From JACVRW01 sp963739095 (lineage in GTDB: Bacteria; Actinomycetota; Thermoleophilia; Solirubrobacterales; Thermoleophilaceae): a DNA stretch of 64,000 nucleotides. The stretch lies in NCBI GenBank assembly GCA_963739095.1, contig CAVTZF010000026.1, positions 1 through 64,000 of the forward strand, written 5' to 3'. A program made the position numbers and the translations under genes. The number at the start of each line of letters is the position of its first letter. The first letter of the stretch is position 1. Below the pieces are notes generated by a model. The model was given only the letters and a program-made list of their open reading frames with translations, had not been told where the DNA came from and made no database searches. This document shows positions 1 to 8,361 of the stretch, one piece after another.

Positions 1-71
1 CGGACGAGCCCGACACCGATACGTCGGGCTCGGACGAGCCCGACGACGCCGAAGAGCGCTCAGCCGCCTAG
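1..71 (+). CDS. 3' end of an unidentified gene (acidic C-terminal tail)
   Basis: Frame 3 is open from the window edge to a TAG at 69-71. It encodes about 22 residues (DEPDTDTSGSDEPDDAEE, then RSAA), a low-complexity Asp/Glu/Pro tail with the DEPD unit twice. The start and any domain lie outside the window, so no function can be given. The stop sits in a CTAG palindrome. Confidence 0.5.
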   Translation, partial: DEPDTDTSGSDEPDDAEERSAA

Positions 72-148
72 CGATAGATGCCGATGATCCGGCCGCGGTC
101 GTCGATGCCGACCGTTGAGCTGGGGCCGGCTCGAGAAGCCGAGGCGTC

Positions 149-178
149 TTGACATCGCCGTCAGCCGCTGGTGACGAT
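149..178 (+). promoter_or_regulatory. Possible promoter of the sugar-kinase operon
   Basis: A perfect TTGACA lies at 149-154. A weak GACGAT -10-like hexamer follows at 173-178 with an 18-bp spacer. This would start transcription about 10 bp before the ATG at 195 and argues for that start over the upstream GTG at 171. It is seen by eye only and the -10 is poor. Confidence 0.25.
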
Positions 179-194
179 GCCAGGCAGGCATCCC

Positions 195-1148
195 ATGCTC
201 ATCGCCGGCCCCAATCTCACGATCGACCGCACGCTCACCATCGACGAGCTGAGGCCCGGCGAGGTCCTGCGCTTCGATGACGTCGCGGTCACCGCCGGCG
301 GCAAGGGAGTCAACGTCGCGCGGGTGGCGCAGGCGCTGCACGCGAATGCCGTCCTGATCGGCTTCACGCCCGGGCACACGGGACAGGCCGCGGCGCGGCT
401 GCTCGCCGATGAGGGCCTGAGCGTCGAGGCGGTCCCGGTCGCCGGCGAGCTGCGCTCGACCGTGGTCGTGCTCGAGCAAGGCGGCCGCGTGACGGTAATG
501 AACGAGCCCGGACCGCGCCTCGGTCCCGGCGACTGGGAACGCTACGAGCGCGCGGTCGCCGCGGGGCTCGACCGCCATGCGCTGCTGGCCTGCAGCGGAA
601 GCACGCCGCCGGGGGCGCCCGAGGACGGCTATGCCCGGCTCGTCGTGCTGGCGCGCGAGCGCGGCGCGCGAGCCGTTGTTGACGCGAACGGTGCGCCACT
701 CGCCGCCGCGCTCCGCGCGCGGCCAGACGTCGTCACACCCAACCTCGCCGAGGCGGAGGGGCTGCTGCTGGGCCGCGCCGACGAGACGGTCGAGGCCGGC
801 GACCCGGCAGAGGTCCGGCAGCGGGCCGCCACTGCGGCGGCAGCGCTCGTCGCGGACGGCGCGCACGCGGCGATCGTCACCGCGGGCGCGGCGGGTGCCG
901 CCGTGTTCGTCGAGGGCGGCGAGCCGCGCTGGTACGCGGCGCCGCACGTCGAGGTACGCAACCCGATCGGCGCGGGCGACGCGTTCGTCGGCGGCCTGTG
1001 CGTGGGGCTCGAGCGCGGCGAGCCGTTCGACAACGCGGTCTCGCTCGGTCTCGCAACGGCCGCGGCGAGCGTCGAGACGGCGAAGGCCGGCGCGATCGAC
1101 CCGGCCCGGGCCGAGCAGCTGGCCAGGGCGGAGGTGCGGGCGCCGTGA
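195..1148 (+). CDS. PfkB-family sugar kinase, 1-phosphofructokinase/tagatose-6-phosphate kinase type
   Basis: About 317 residues. Members of this PfkB branch phosphorylate phosphorylated ketoses (fructose-1-P, tagatose-6-P, sulfofructose) with ATP in the cytoplasm. The N-terminus GPNLTIDRTL and the GGKGVNVAR motif (about residues 35-43) are typical. The C-terminal NPIGAGDAFVGG carries the anion hole and the catalytic Asp. I chose the ATG at 195 because the family begins directly with the strand MLIAGPN; GTG 171 and ATG 177 would add a non-conserved extension. The stop overlaps the next gene's GTG by 4 bp, so the two are cotranscribed. The LacD/YihT-type aldolase further along could use its product. 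The exact substrate is not determinable. Confidence 0.85.
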   Translation: MLIAGPNLTIDRTLTIDELRPGEVLRFDDVAVTAGGKGVNVARVAQALHANAVLIGFTPGHTGQAAARLLADEGLSVEAVPVAGELRSTVVVLEQGGRVTVMNEPGPRLGPGDWERYERAVAAGLDRHALLACSGSTPPGAPEDGYARLVVLARERGARAVVDANGAPLAAALRARPDVVTPNLAEAEGLLLGRADETVEAGDPAEVRQRAATAAAALVADGAHAAIVTAGAAGAAVFVEGGEPRWYAAPHVEVRNPIGAGDAFVGGLCVGLERGEPFDNAVSLGLATAAASVETAKAGAIDPARAEQLARAEVRAP

Positions 1149-2165
1149 GGCCGGTCGTCCTGCCGCCCAACGGCATCGAGCGCTTCTATCTCGGTGGGCC
1201 CGCCATCGCGGCGCTGCGTGGGACCGAGCCGCCGGGTGCGCGCGTGCCCGAGGACTGGGTGGGCTCCACGACGACGGTCTTCGGCGAGGAGGAGCTCGGT
1301 CTGAGCCGGCTGCCCGGCGGCGAGCTGCTGCGCGACGCGATCGCCGCCGACCCCGAAGGCTTCCTGGGCGCCGGCCACGCCGCCCGCCACGGGGCCGATC
1401 CCGCGCTGCTCGTCAAGTTGCTCGACGCCGGCCAGCGGCTGCCTGTCCACGTCCATCCCGACGGGCCGTTCGCGCGGGCTGCGCTCGGCACGCCGTACGG
1501 CAAGACCGAGGCCTGGATCGTCATCGGTGCGAGCGCGCCCGACGCACTCGTGCACGTCGGCTTCCGCGAGGACGTGTCGGCCGAGACGCTCGAGCGCTGG
1601 GTGGACGAGCAGGACCACGCCGCCATGCTCGGCGCGCTCAATCCCGCCGCCGTAGGGCCGGGGGACACGATCTTCGTACCGGCCGGCGTGCCCCATGCAA
1701 TCGGCGAGGGGCTATTGATCGTCGAGCTGCAGGAGCCGACGGACCTCTCGATTCTCCTCGAGTGGCAGGGCTTCGGCATCGACGACACGCACGAGGCCAC
1801 CCTCGGCCTAGGCTGGGAGCGTGCGCTCGAATGCGTCGAGCGCTCGGGAGTCGAGCTGGCCGCGCTGCGCGGACCGCCGCCCGACGGCCCGGTCGCCCGG
1901 CTCTTGCCCAGCGAGGCTGACCCGTTCTTCCGTGCCGAGCGCGTCGCGCCGGCTCCGGAGGCCGAGATCGACCCCGGCTTCGCGGTCCTCGTCGTCCTGG
2001 AGGGTCACGGGACGCTCGAGCCCGAGGATGGCGAGGCGCTTGCGCTGCGCAAGGGCGAGACACTGCTGCTGCCGCACGGTGCCGGCCGCGTGCCGCGTGA
2101 GCGGCGAGGTCGTGCTGATCGCCTGCCGGCCGCCCGCGTTCGATGTGAGCGGGGCCGGCGCTTGA
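1145..2165 (+). CDS. manA: ManA-type (mannose-6-phosphate) isomerase, one frameshift near the 3' end
   Basis: Short type I phosphomannose isomerase, about 339 residues, Zn-dependent, interconverting an aldose and a ketose phosphate. Zinc-site residues appear in LPVHVHPDG and in the Glu of KTEAWIV; VPAGVPHAIG is the second cupin signature. GTG at 1145 overlaps the upstream TGA (GTGA). The frame breaks near 2086: LLLPHGAG continues one base later as ACRVSGEVVLIACRPPAFD, ending at TGA 2163-2165. Removing one C from GGCC at 2084-2087 restores a full gene. Uncorrected, the frame runs into the next kinase and would look like an 800-residue fusion. The true substrate may not be mannose-6-P, given the odd locus. 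Confidence 0.8.
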
Positions 2166-3544
2166 CGGACCTGCTGGTCGGCATCGACGTCGGCACCTCC
2201 GCCTGCAAGGCGGCGGTCGTGGGCGCGGACGGACGCGAGCTCGCCCATGGCAGGGCGCCGACCCCCTGGCGGCAGGTTCCCAGCGGCGCCGAGGTCGACC
2301 CCGAGGCACTCTTCGCGGCGGCCGTGGAGGCCGCGGGCACGGCCCTCGCCGCCGCTCCCGAGGGGCGCGTGCAGGGCGTCGGCGTGACCAGCATGGCCGA
2401 GGCGGGAGTGCTGCTCGACGGGCAAGACCGGGTGCTGTACCCGGCCATCGCCTGGCACGACGCGCGCGGTGCGGACGAGGCGAAGCGAATCGCCGCCGAG
2501 CTCGGTGCGGAGCGCTTCAGCGAGCGCACCGGTCTGTCCGCAAGCCCGCTGTGCACGCTTGCGAAGCTGCGCTGGCTCCTCGACCATCATCCTCCCGCAC
2601 GTGCCGGGCGCCGCTGGCTGAACGTCGGCGAGTGGGTCGTGCGCCGGCTCGGCGGCCGCGACGTGGCCGAGCTGTCGCTGTCGTCGCGGACGGGACTGCT
2701 CGATCTGGCAGCGAAGGCGCCCTTCGCCGACGCTCTGGCGTGGGCCGGCTTGCCGGACGATCTGCTGCCCGAGCTGGTGCTCGCGGGAACGCCGGCCGGC
2801 GCCGCCGACGGCGCGGCGTTGCCGCAGGTGCGCGGCGCCGCCCTCACCGTCGCCGGCCACGACCATCTCTGCGCCGGCGCCGGGGTCGGCGTCGTCGCTC
2901 CCGGCGACGTGCTCGACTCCTGCGGTACGGCCGAGGCGCTCGTCCGCGTGGTCGCGCCGCCGCTGCGCCCAGAGGAGGTGCGCCGCAGCGTCGCCGCCGG
3001 GGTGACCGTGGGGTTCCACTTCTCCGAGGGCCGCCAGGCGCTGCTTGCCGGTGTCTGGTCCGGCATCGCCCTTCAGGAGGTTGTCGACCTCCTCGGTGTC
3101 GACGCCGCTGGCCGCTCGGAGCTCGCCGCGGCGGCGCTCGCCACCGCTCCGGGCGAAGTCCCCGCACTCGAGCTCGAGCTGCACTCGCTCGAACGCCGCC
3201 CGCTGCGCCTGCCGGCCGGCGTCCCGCCGGAGCGCATCTGGCGTGCAGCCGTCGACGCTGTGACAGCCGAGGTCGACTCGTTGCTGCGGGCGACCGAGGA
3301 GATCGCCGGCCCGCACCGGCGCATCGTCGTCACGGGTGGTTGGGCACGGGACGAGGCCGTGCGTGCGTCGAAGGCCCGCCTCGGAGCCGTCGAGGCTCCC
3401 CCGGTGGTCGAGGCCGGCGCCCGCGGCGCGGCGCTCCTCGCCGGCGTCGCCGCGGGCATGTTCGCGAGCGTCGACGACCTGCCTTCCTTACGCGCGCCGG
3501 CGGGGCGCGGCCGTCCGGCCGCACCCCGCAGCGCGTGCGGCTAG
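2162..3544 (+). CDS. FGGY-family carbohydrate kinase (xylulokinase-like)
   Basis: About 460 residues. FGGY kinases phosphorylate free sugars or polyols with ATP. The N-terminal ATPase fold shows GIDVGTSACKAAVVG; VAGHDHLCAGAG holds the catalytic Asp; the C-terminal TGGWARDEAV belongs to the adenosine site. The likely start is TTG 2162, which overlaps the preceding stop (TTGA); no other start lies closer to the conserved N-terminus. It is the last gene of the + strand kinase/isomerase operon and meets the importer genes tail to tail, sharing a CTAG for both stop codons. The family covers xylulose, ribulose, glycerol and erythritol kinases, so the substrate is open. Confidence 0.82.
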   Translation: MTDLLVGIDVGTSACKAAVVGADGRELAHGRAPTPWRQVPSGAEVDPEALFAAAVEAAGTALAAAPEGRVQGVGVTSMAEAGVLLDGQDRVLYPAIAWHDARGADEAKRIAAELGAERFSERTGLSASPLCTLAKLRWLLDHHPPARAGRRWLNVGEWVVRRLGGRDVAELSLSSRTGLLDLAAKAPFADALAWAGLPDDLLPELVLAGTPAGAADGAALPQVRGAALTVAGHDHLCAGAGVGVVAPGDVLDSCGTAEALVRVVAPPLRPEEVRRSVAAGVTVGFHFSEGRQALLAGVWSGIALQEVVDLLGVDAAGRSELAAAALATAPGEVPALELELHSLERRPLRLPAGVPPERIWRAAVDAVTAEVDSLLRATEEIAGPHRRIVVTGGWARDEAVRASKARLGAVEAPPVVEAGARGAALLAGVAAGMFASVDDLPSLRAPAGRGRPAAPRSACG

Positions 3545-4547
3545 CACTCGGACTTGTACGGGATGTCCGGGTTCTCCTTGAGGTTGTCCTTGGTGAGCGT
3601 CACCGACTCGGTGCCGATCTTCGCCTTGACGGGCTTGCCGTCGAGCGCCGCCACCGCCTGCTGCACGCCAAACTTGCCGATGTCGGCCGGCTTCTGGGCG
3701 ACGAGCGCCTGAATCAGCCCGCTGTCGAGGTCCTCCATCTGCTTGGGGCCGGCGTCGAACCCGACGATCTTCACGTCTCCGCTCTTGCCGGCCTCGCGCA
3801 CGCCGGTGGCCGAGCCCTCGGCCGAGAACAGGTTGGTGCCGAAGATCCCCGCGAGGTCGGGGGTCTTGGCGAGCTGCGCCTTCGCGATCGCCGCCGCCTT
3901 CGCCGGGTCGTCGCTCGTTGTATTCCATGCCGACGTAGTCGAGCCCGAGATTCTTGGCTTCGTCCTCGAATCCCTGCGCGCGTGCGTCCGTGGTCGAGAT
4001 GCCGGGCGCACGTTGTTGACGAAGACCTTGCCCTCGCCGCCGATCAGGTCGCCCAGCGCCTTCGCGGCCTCGCGGCCGCCGGCCTCATTGTCCGACGCGA
4101 TCTGCGAAACGGCCAGGTCGGGCTGCTCGAGCGTCGTGTCGACGAGCACGATCGTTATGCCTGCGTCGGCGGCCTGCCTTGATCGGGACGTACATCGCCT
4201 TCGTGTCGGTCGGCGCGATCAGGATCGCGTCGGGCTTCTTCTGCGTGACCGCGTTGACGATCGGCGTCTGCTGCGACGCGTCGAACTCGTCGGGACCCTG
4301 GAAGTCGAGATTCGACGCCCTGCTTTCGGGCCTCTTCCTGCGCTCCGCAGTTCATCGTGATGTAGAACTCGTCGCCGCGAACGCCGGCGATGAGGGTCAT
4401 CGAGTAGCCGTCGCCTCCGCCGTCGCCTCCACCGCCTCCACCGTCGTCGTCGTCGTCACCACAGGCGGCGACGAACAGGGCGGCCGCGAGCGCGAGCACG
4501 GCAATGAAGATGAGCCTCCATCGCGGGCCTCTTGCTGTGCTTGACAT
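3541..4547 (-). pseudogene. Sugar ABC transporter substrate-binding lipoprotein, four frameshifts
   Basis: Periplasmic-binding-protein-like lipoprotein (RbsB/Peripla_BP_4 type) that delivers a sugar to the adjacent permease. ATG 4547 follows a strong AGGAGGAG. The signal peptide ends in the lipobox LFVAAC, then a DDDDD/Gly-rich linker. The mature domain reads YSMTLIAGVRGDEFYITM, then in other frames FDASQQTPIVNAVTQKKPDA, VDTTLEQPDLAVSQIASDN, GFEDEAKNLGLDYVGMEYN and DLAGIFGTNLFSAEGSATGV. Frame changes fall near 4319 (extra base in GGG), 4173 (extra), 4011 (missing) and 3921 (extra). The corrected length is about 334 residues, normal for the family. Conservation on both sides of every break suggests consensus errors, but a recent pseudogene is not excluded. 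Confidence 0.8.
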
Positions 4548-4578
4548 CAGATCTCCTCCTCCTGTTGGGGGAATGCGA

Positions 4579-5614
4579 TCAACGCCGGTACCGAGCCCGG
4601 CGCAGCTGATCGAGGTAGACCGCCACGATCAGGACGGCGCCCACCGCAACCTGCTGCCAGAACGGCTGGACGCCGACGATGATGAAGCCGTTGCGGAGAA
4701 CGGCAGGGATGAACACGCCGACCACGGTGCCGACGATCGTGCCGATACCGCCGAACAGGCTCGTGCCGCCGATGACGACCGCCGCGATCGCATCGAGGTT
4801 GTCGGTCGAGTGGCCGCCGATCGTGGTAGTGCCGAAGCGCGCGAGCGACATGAAGCCGGCGAGCCCGGCGAGCGTGCCCGCCGATCGCGTAGACCTTGAT
4901 GAGGTGGGCGTCGACGTTGACGCCGGCGCGCCGCGACGCCTCCTCGTTCGACCCGATCGCGTACGTGTAGCGGCCAAAGCGGGTCGCGGCCAGGATGATG
5001 CCGAACACGAGAGCGACGGCTGCCGCGATCAGCACGAGGTACGGGATCTCGCCGAACGCCCGCCCGCTGCCGATCGTGTCGATGAGCCTGAACGGCACGT
5101 CGCGCTGGTCGACGCCGCCCGTGATCAGCAGCGCCGAGCCGAGCGCCATGCCCAGCGTCCCGAGCGTGACTATGAACGCAGGGAGCTTCGCCTTGGCGAC
5201 CAGGAAGCCGTTCAGTAGGCCCCATCCCAGCCCGGACGCTAGCGCGGCTGCGAGGCCGACGAGGATCACCCCCCAGCTGTCGCCGCCCATCTCGTTCATG
5301 ACCTTGGCCGCCACGACTCCGGCGAAGACGAGCACGGCGCCGACCGACAGGTCGATGCCGGCGGTGATGATCACGAAGGTCATCCCGACCGCGATCACGA
5401 GCAGCACCGCGGCGTCGGTCGCGATGTTGCGGGCGTTGTTGACGTCGAAGAACTCCGCGGGCTTCAGCAGCGAGAAGACGACGATCAGCACGACCAGGAT
5501 CAAGGCGATCGACGTGCTCGAGCCCGTGACGAGGCGCTGCCACCACGGCTCCCGCTCCTCCTCGAGCAGCTCCTCGGCCGCGACCTCGTCGGCCGGTATC
5601 TCCGGCGTGCTCAC
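4579..5614 (-). CDS. Sugar ABC transporter permease (RbsC/BPD_transp_2 family), one frameshift
   Basis: Integral membrane subunit of a ribose/xylose-type importer, about 344 residues after correction. GTG 5614 overlaps the ATPase stop by 4 bp. An acidic cytoplasmic N-terminus is followed by about ten hydrophobic segments. The family motif VGMTFVIITAGIDLSVGAV and the late segment AAVVIGGTSLFGGIGTIVGT are clear. The frame breaks in the CCC run at 4877-4879: KVYAIGG continues in the next frame as TLAGLAGFMSLARFG. One surplus G explains it exactly (1036 nt = 345 codons + 1). It forms an operon with the ATPase upstream and the binding protein downstream. Confidence 0.85.
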
Positions 5615-6384
5615 CCCCGATCGTCCTCCTCGTGGAAGGTGAGCGCACCGGTCATCGCGGCGACCACGTCCTCCATCGACACGTCCTTCGGCCTCAGGCG
5701 CGCGACACGCTCTCCGAGCCGCAACACCTCGATGCGGTCGGCGACCTCGAAGACCTCCGGCATGTTGTGGCTGATCAGGACGACCGACAGCCCGTGCTCG
5801 CGCACGCGCCGGATGTGATCGAGGACGTTGCGGGTCTGCACGACGCCGAGCGCCGCCGTCGGCTCGTCCATGAAGACGATCTTGCTCGCCCACGTGACCG
5901 CGCGGCAGATGGCGATGCCCTGGCGCTGGCCACCGGACATGTTGGCCACCCGCGCGCTCGTGTCCTGAATCCGGACGCCAAGCGTGCGGAACGCCTCGTC
6001 GCTGCGCCGTCGCATCGCCGGCTTGTCCAGGAAACCGAGCTTGCCGAGCGGGCCGGAGCGCAGGATCTCCCGGCCCAGGAACATGTTCGCCGCCGGGTCG
6101 ACCTCCGCCGCCAGCGCGAGGTCCTGATAGACGGTCTCGATGCCCAGATCGCGGGCGTCGTGCGGCGTGTTGACCGTCACCGGCTTGCCCTGGAAGAGGA
6201 TCTCGCCCTCGTCGGGAGGGTGGACGCCGACCATCGTCTTCACCAGCGTGCTCTTGCCCGCCCCGTTGTCGCCCACCAGCGCGACGACCTCTTCCGGGTA
6301 GACCGTGAGGTTCGCGCCTCGCAGCGCCTGCACACGGCCAAAGCGCTTTACGATCTGGCGCGCCTCCAGCACGGGCTCGGGCAT
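5611..6384 (-). CDS. Sugar ABC transporter ATP-binding protein (single-domain)
   Basis: 257 residues with one ATPase domain, like FrcA, rather than the duplicated RbsA form. Walker A is GDNGAGKST, the signature is MSGGQRQG and Walker B is KIVFMDEP, followed by ISHNMPEVF with the switch His. The Q-loop region is ETVYQDLALA. ATG 6384 has GAGGAGG about 10 bp upstream. It is the first gene of the three-gene importer operon (ATPase, permease, binding protein) and energises it from the cytoplasmic face. Its promoter region contains the tandem direct repeat described at 6445-6468. Confidence 0.9.
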   Translation of the reverse strand: MPEPVLEARQIVKRFGRVQALRGANLTVYPEEVVALVGDNGAGKSTLVKTMVGVHPPDEGEILFQGKPVTVNTPHDARDLGIETVYQDLALAAEVDPAANMFLGREILRSGPLGKLGFLDKPAMRRRSDEAFRTLGVRIQDTSARVANMSGGQRQGIAICRAVTWASKIVFMDEPTAALGVVQTRNVLDHIRRVREHGLSVVLISHNMPEVFEVADRIEVLRLGERVARLRPKDVSMEDVVAAMTGALTFHEEDDRG

Positions 6385-6444
6385 GGCAGCAGCTCCTCCT
6401 CAGCTGGCGCATGGGTCTCGGCGGGCGCGAGTCTACCATCCGCT

Positions 6445-6468
6445 GAACATTTGTCCAGAACGAATGTC
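6445..6468 (-). promoter_or_regulatory. Tandem 11-bp direct repeat upstream of the importer operon (candidate operator)
   Basis: Two copies of GAAC-N3-TGTC (6445-6455 and 6458-6468) sit 13 bp apart in an AT-richer patch between the ribokinase stop and the ATPase start. A related element (GTTC-N-G-N-ACAAA) occurs at 7414-7430 in the divergent ribokinase/aldolase promoter. The locus encodes one SorC-type regulator, so these are plausible sites for it. Binding is inferred. Confidence 0.4.
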
Positions 6469-7390
6469 AGCCAGCGATCGCGTGCACCTCTGCCTCGGTC
6501 GGCATGGCACTGCGCGCGCCGCGGGCGCGTACCGCACAGGCGCCGGCCGCCACGGCGAAGCTCGCGGCGGCGCGCAGGTCGTCGCCGACGGCGATGCGGG
6601 TGGCCAGTGCTCCGGAGAACGTGTCGCCGGCCCCGGTGGTGTCCACGGCCGCGACGCCGGACGGCGTCGGCAGGGCAAGCAGCTCGGCGCCGCTCTCCTC
6701 GAGCAACAGCGCTCCCTTCGAGCCGTCGGTGACGATCACCGGCGCACCGGTGCGCCGGGTGAGAGCGGCCGCGGCCCGCCGCTGATCCGCCTCGCCGGTC
6801 AGCTGGTGAGCCTCCCCCGCGTTGGGCGCGAAGATCGGACCGAAGGCCGCGAGCTCGAGGACCGACGCGCGCGCCGGGGCCGGGTCGATGACCACCGGCA
6901 CCCCGCGCTCTCGCCCCGCGCCCACGGCGGCTCGGACGGCCTCGTGCGGAATTTCAAGGCTGACCAGCAGGCATCCGGCTCGCTCCAGGGCTCCCTCGAG
7001 CGCGCGCCGCACAGCCGCGGGAGAGAGGGCGGCGTTGGCGCCGGCTCCGACTGCGATCTGGTTGTCGCCGCTCTCGTCGACCACGATGAGCGCCGCGCCG
7101 GTCGGCTCGTCGGGCACCTTGGTCACCCGGTCGACGTCGACCCCCTCCTGGCGCAGCTCGGCGAGGGCCTCGCGTCCCAGGTCATCGCCGCCCACGGCGG
7201 CGACGAGCCGTGCCTCGGCCCCCAGCCGTGCCGCGGCGACGGCCGCGTTGGCCCCCTTGCCGCCGCCGTAGTGTTCGAGGCGGCGGCCCAGCACGGTTTC
7301 GCCCCGTGCCGGCAGTCGCTCGGCCGCCACCACAAGGTCCACGTTGACGGACCCGACAATGACGACGACTGCGTTTGCGTTCCCTCGCAC
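6467..7390 (-). CDS. Ribokinase-like PfkB-family kinase
   Basis: 307 residues. Cytoplasmic sugar kinase of the ribokinase branch. VGSVNVDLV and YGGGKGANAAVAAARLGA form the first signature; DTTGAGDTFSGALA near the C-terminus carries the catalytic Asp and anion hole. Length matches RbsK. The start is GTG 7390, since no ATG lies nearer the conserved N-terminus. It is divergent from the aldolase gene across a gap of only 36 bp and reads toward the importer operon. The locus thus has three kinases (two PfkB, one FGGY), more than a simple ribose pathway needs; the substrate is unassigned. Confidence 0.85.
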   Translation of the reverse strand: MRGNANAVVVIVGSVNVDLVVAAERLPARGETVLGRRLEHYGGGKGANAAVAAARLGAEARLVAAVGGDDLGREALAELRQEGVDVDRVTKVPDEPTGAALIVVDESGDNQIAVGAGANAALSPAAVRRALEGALERAGCLLVSLEIPHEAVRAAVGAGRERGVPVVIDPAPARASVLELAAFGPIFAPNAGEAHQLTGEADQRRAAAALTRRTGAPVIVTDGSKGALLLEESGAELLALPTPSGVAAVDTTGAGDTFSGALATRIAVGDDLRAAASFAVAAGACAVRARGARSAMPTEAEVHAIAG

Positions 7391-7430
7391 CTCGCGCTAG
7401 CCTCGGCACATTAGTTCAGCACAAAATTGC
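7391..7430. promoter_or_regulatory. Divergent promoter/operator region between ribokinase and aldolase genes
   Basis: This short AT-richer stretch must hold both promoters. At 7414-7430 it contains GTTCAGCACAAAATTGC, which matches 12 of 17 positions of the reverse complement of 6445-6461 near the importer operon. A shared regulator, probably the SorC-type protein at 8362, is inferred. Confidence 0.35.
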
Positions 7431-8348
7431 AGCAACGATCTCACCACGGCCGAGATCGGCGCCCTGGCGCGGATCGCCGATTCGGCCGGCCGGCTCTCGG
7501 TCATCGCCGCCGATCATGGCGACCCGCTGGTCGAGATGCTCGAAGCGGCGGGCCTTCCGGCAGGCGCCGAGGCGCAGCGCGCGATCAAGTACGACATCGT
7601 CGACACCGTAGGGCGGGACGCCAGCGCGGTGCTCCTCGACCCCGACGTTTCGGTGGCGGAGATCGTCGAGCGCGGCGCACTGGCCCGCGATGTCGGGCTG
7701 CTCGTCAGGATCGAGGCCGATGGCTTCGACACCGTCGGCGGGCTGCGCCGCTCGCGGCTGATCGAGGGCCTCGGCGCGGCGGGAGCACGCGAGCGCGGCG
7801 CGCACGCAGCCAAGGTCATGGTCTTCCTGCGGCCGGACCGAGAGGGCCTCGAGGGCCACACCGCAAAGTTGGTCCGCACGGCACTCGAGGACTGCCACGG
7901 GAAGCACCTCCTGTGCGTCATCGAGGCCATGACATACCGGCTGGAGGACGAGAGCCCCGCGGTGTTCGCGGCTCGGCGGGCGGAGCTCATCCGCGACAGC
8001 GCGGTCCTCCTGGAGGCGTGTGGCGCGAAGTTGCTCAAGCTCGAGTACCCCGGCTCACTCGCTGCGTGCGAGGCGGTGTCCTCGGCGATCTCGACTCCTT
8101 GGGCGGTCCTCTCCGCCGGCGTGGATCACGATGAGTTCTGCGAGCAGCTCAGCATGTCCGTGCAGGGCGGCGCCGCGGGCTTCATCGCCGGCCGCTCCCT
8201 CTGGAAGGAGTGCGTTGGGATGGCCCCCGACGAGCGTCGCGCGTTTCTCGACGGCACGGTCCGGCGCCGCTTCGAACAGCTGCTCGCGGTGCTCGACACC
8301 CACGGGGACGCGGTGCGAGGAGTGGCCCCTTTGCTGCGTGCGGGCTGA
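7427..8348 (+). CDS. Class I aldolase, LacD/YihT type (tagatose-1,6-bisphosphate or sulfofructose-1-phosphate aldolase-like), probable frameshift at the 5' end
   Basis: TIM-barrel aldolase of about 306 residues that splits a ketose-1-phosphate or bisphosphate into triose units by Schiff base chemistry. Family landmarks are SVIAADHGDP, LLKLEYP (the Lys is the probable Schiff base) and SAGVDHDEFCEQLSMSVQGG with AGRSLW. Homology starts at LTTAEIGALARIADSAGRL, where the frame has no usable start. Dropping one C at 7436 joins it to TTG 7427 as MQQDLTTAEIG, and 922 nt = 307 codons + 1 fits. Without the correction the first start is ATG 7536, which cuts off a conserved strand. It probably cleaves the product of the PfkB kinases. 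Sulfofructose-1-P is one possible substrate, but no sulfolactaldehyde enzyme is seen. Confidence 0.75.
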
Positions 8349-8361
8349 GCGGGGGCCGGCG

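Noticed and set aside
68..170. A minus-strand stretch ending in GIDDRGRIIGIYR then stop at 68-70, protein-like.
   Set aside because: It is open for only about 30 codons before an upstream stop, has no start codon and no family match I can defend. At most it is a gene remnant.
998..3544. One continuous 848-codon open frame joining the ManA-type isomerase and the FGGY kinase, looking like a fusion protein.
   Set aside because: The isomerase C-terminus is better preserved in the neighbouring frame after 2086 and ends at TGA 2163-2165, with a TTGA overlap to the kinase start. The fusion is an artefact of one extra base.
4547..6439. A 630-codon minus-strand frame spanning ATPase and permease genes.
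   Set aside because: The ATPase region is out of frame in it (Arg/Gly/Ala-rich shadow); only the permease part is real. The ATPase has its own clean frame with all motifs.
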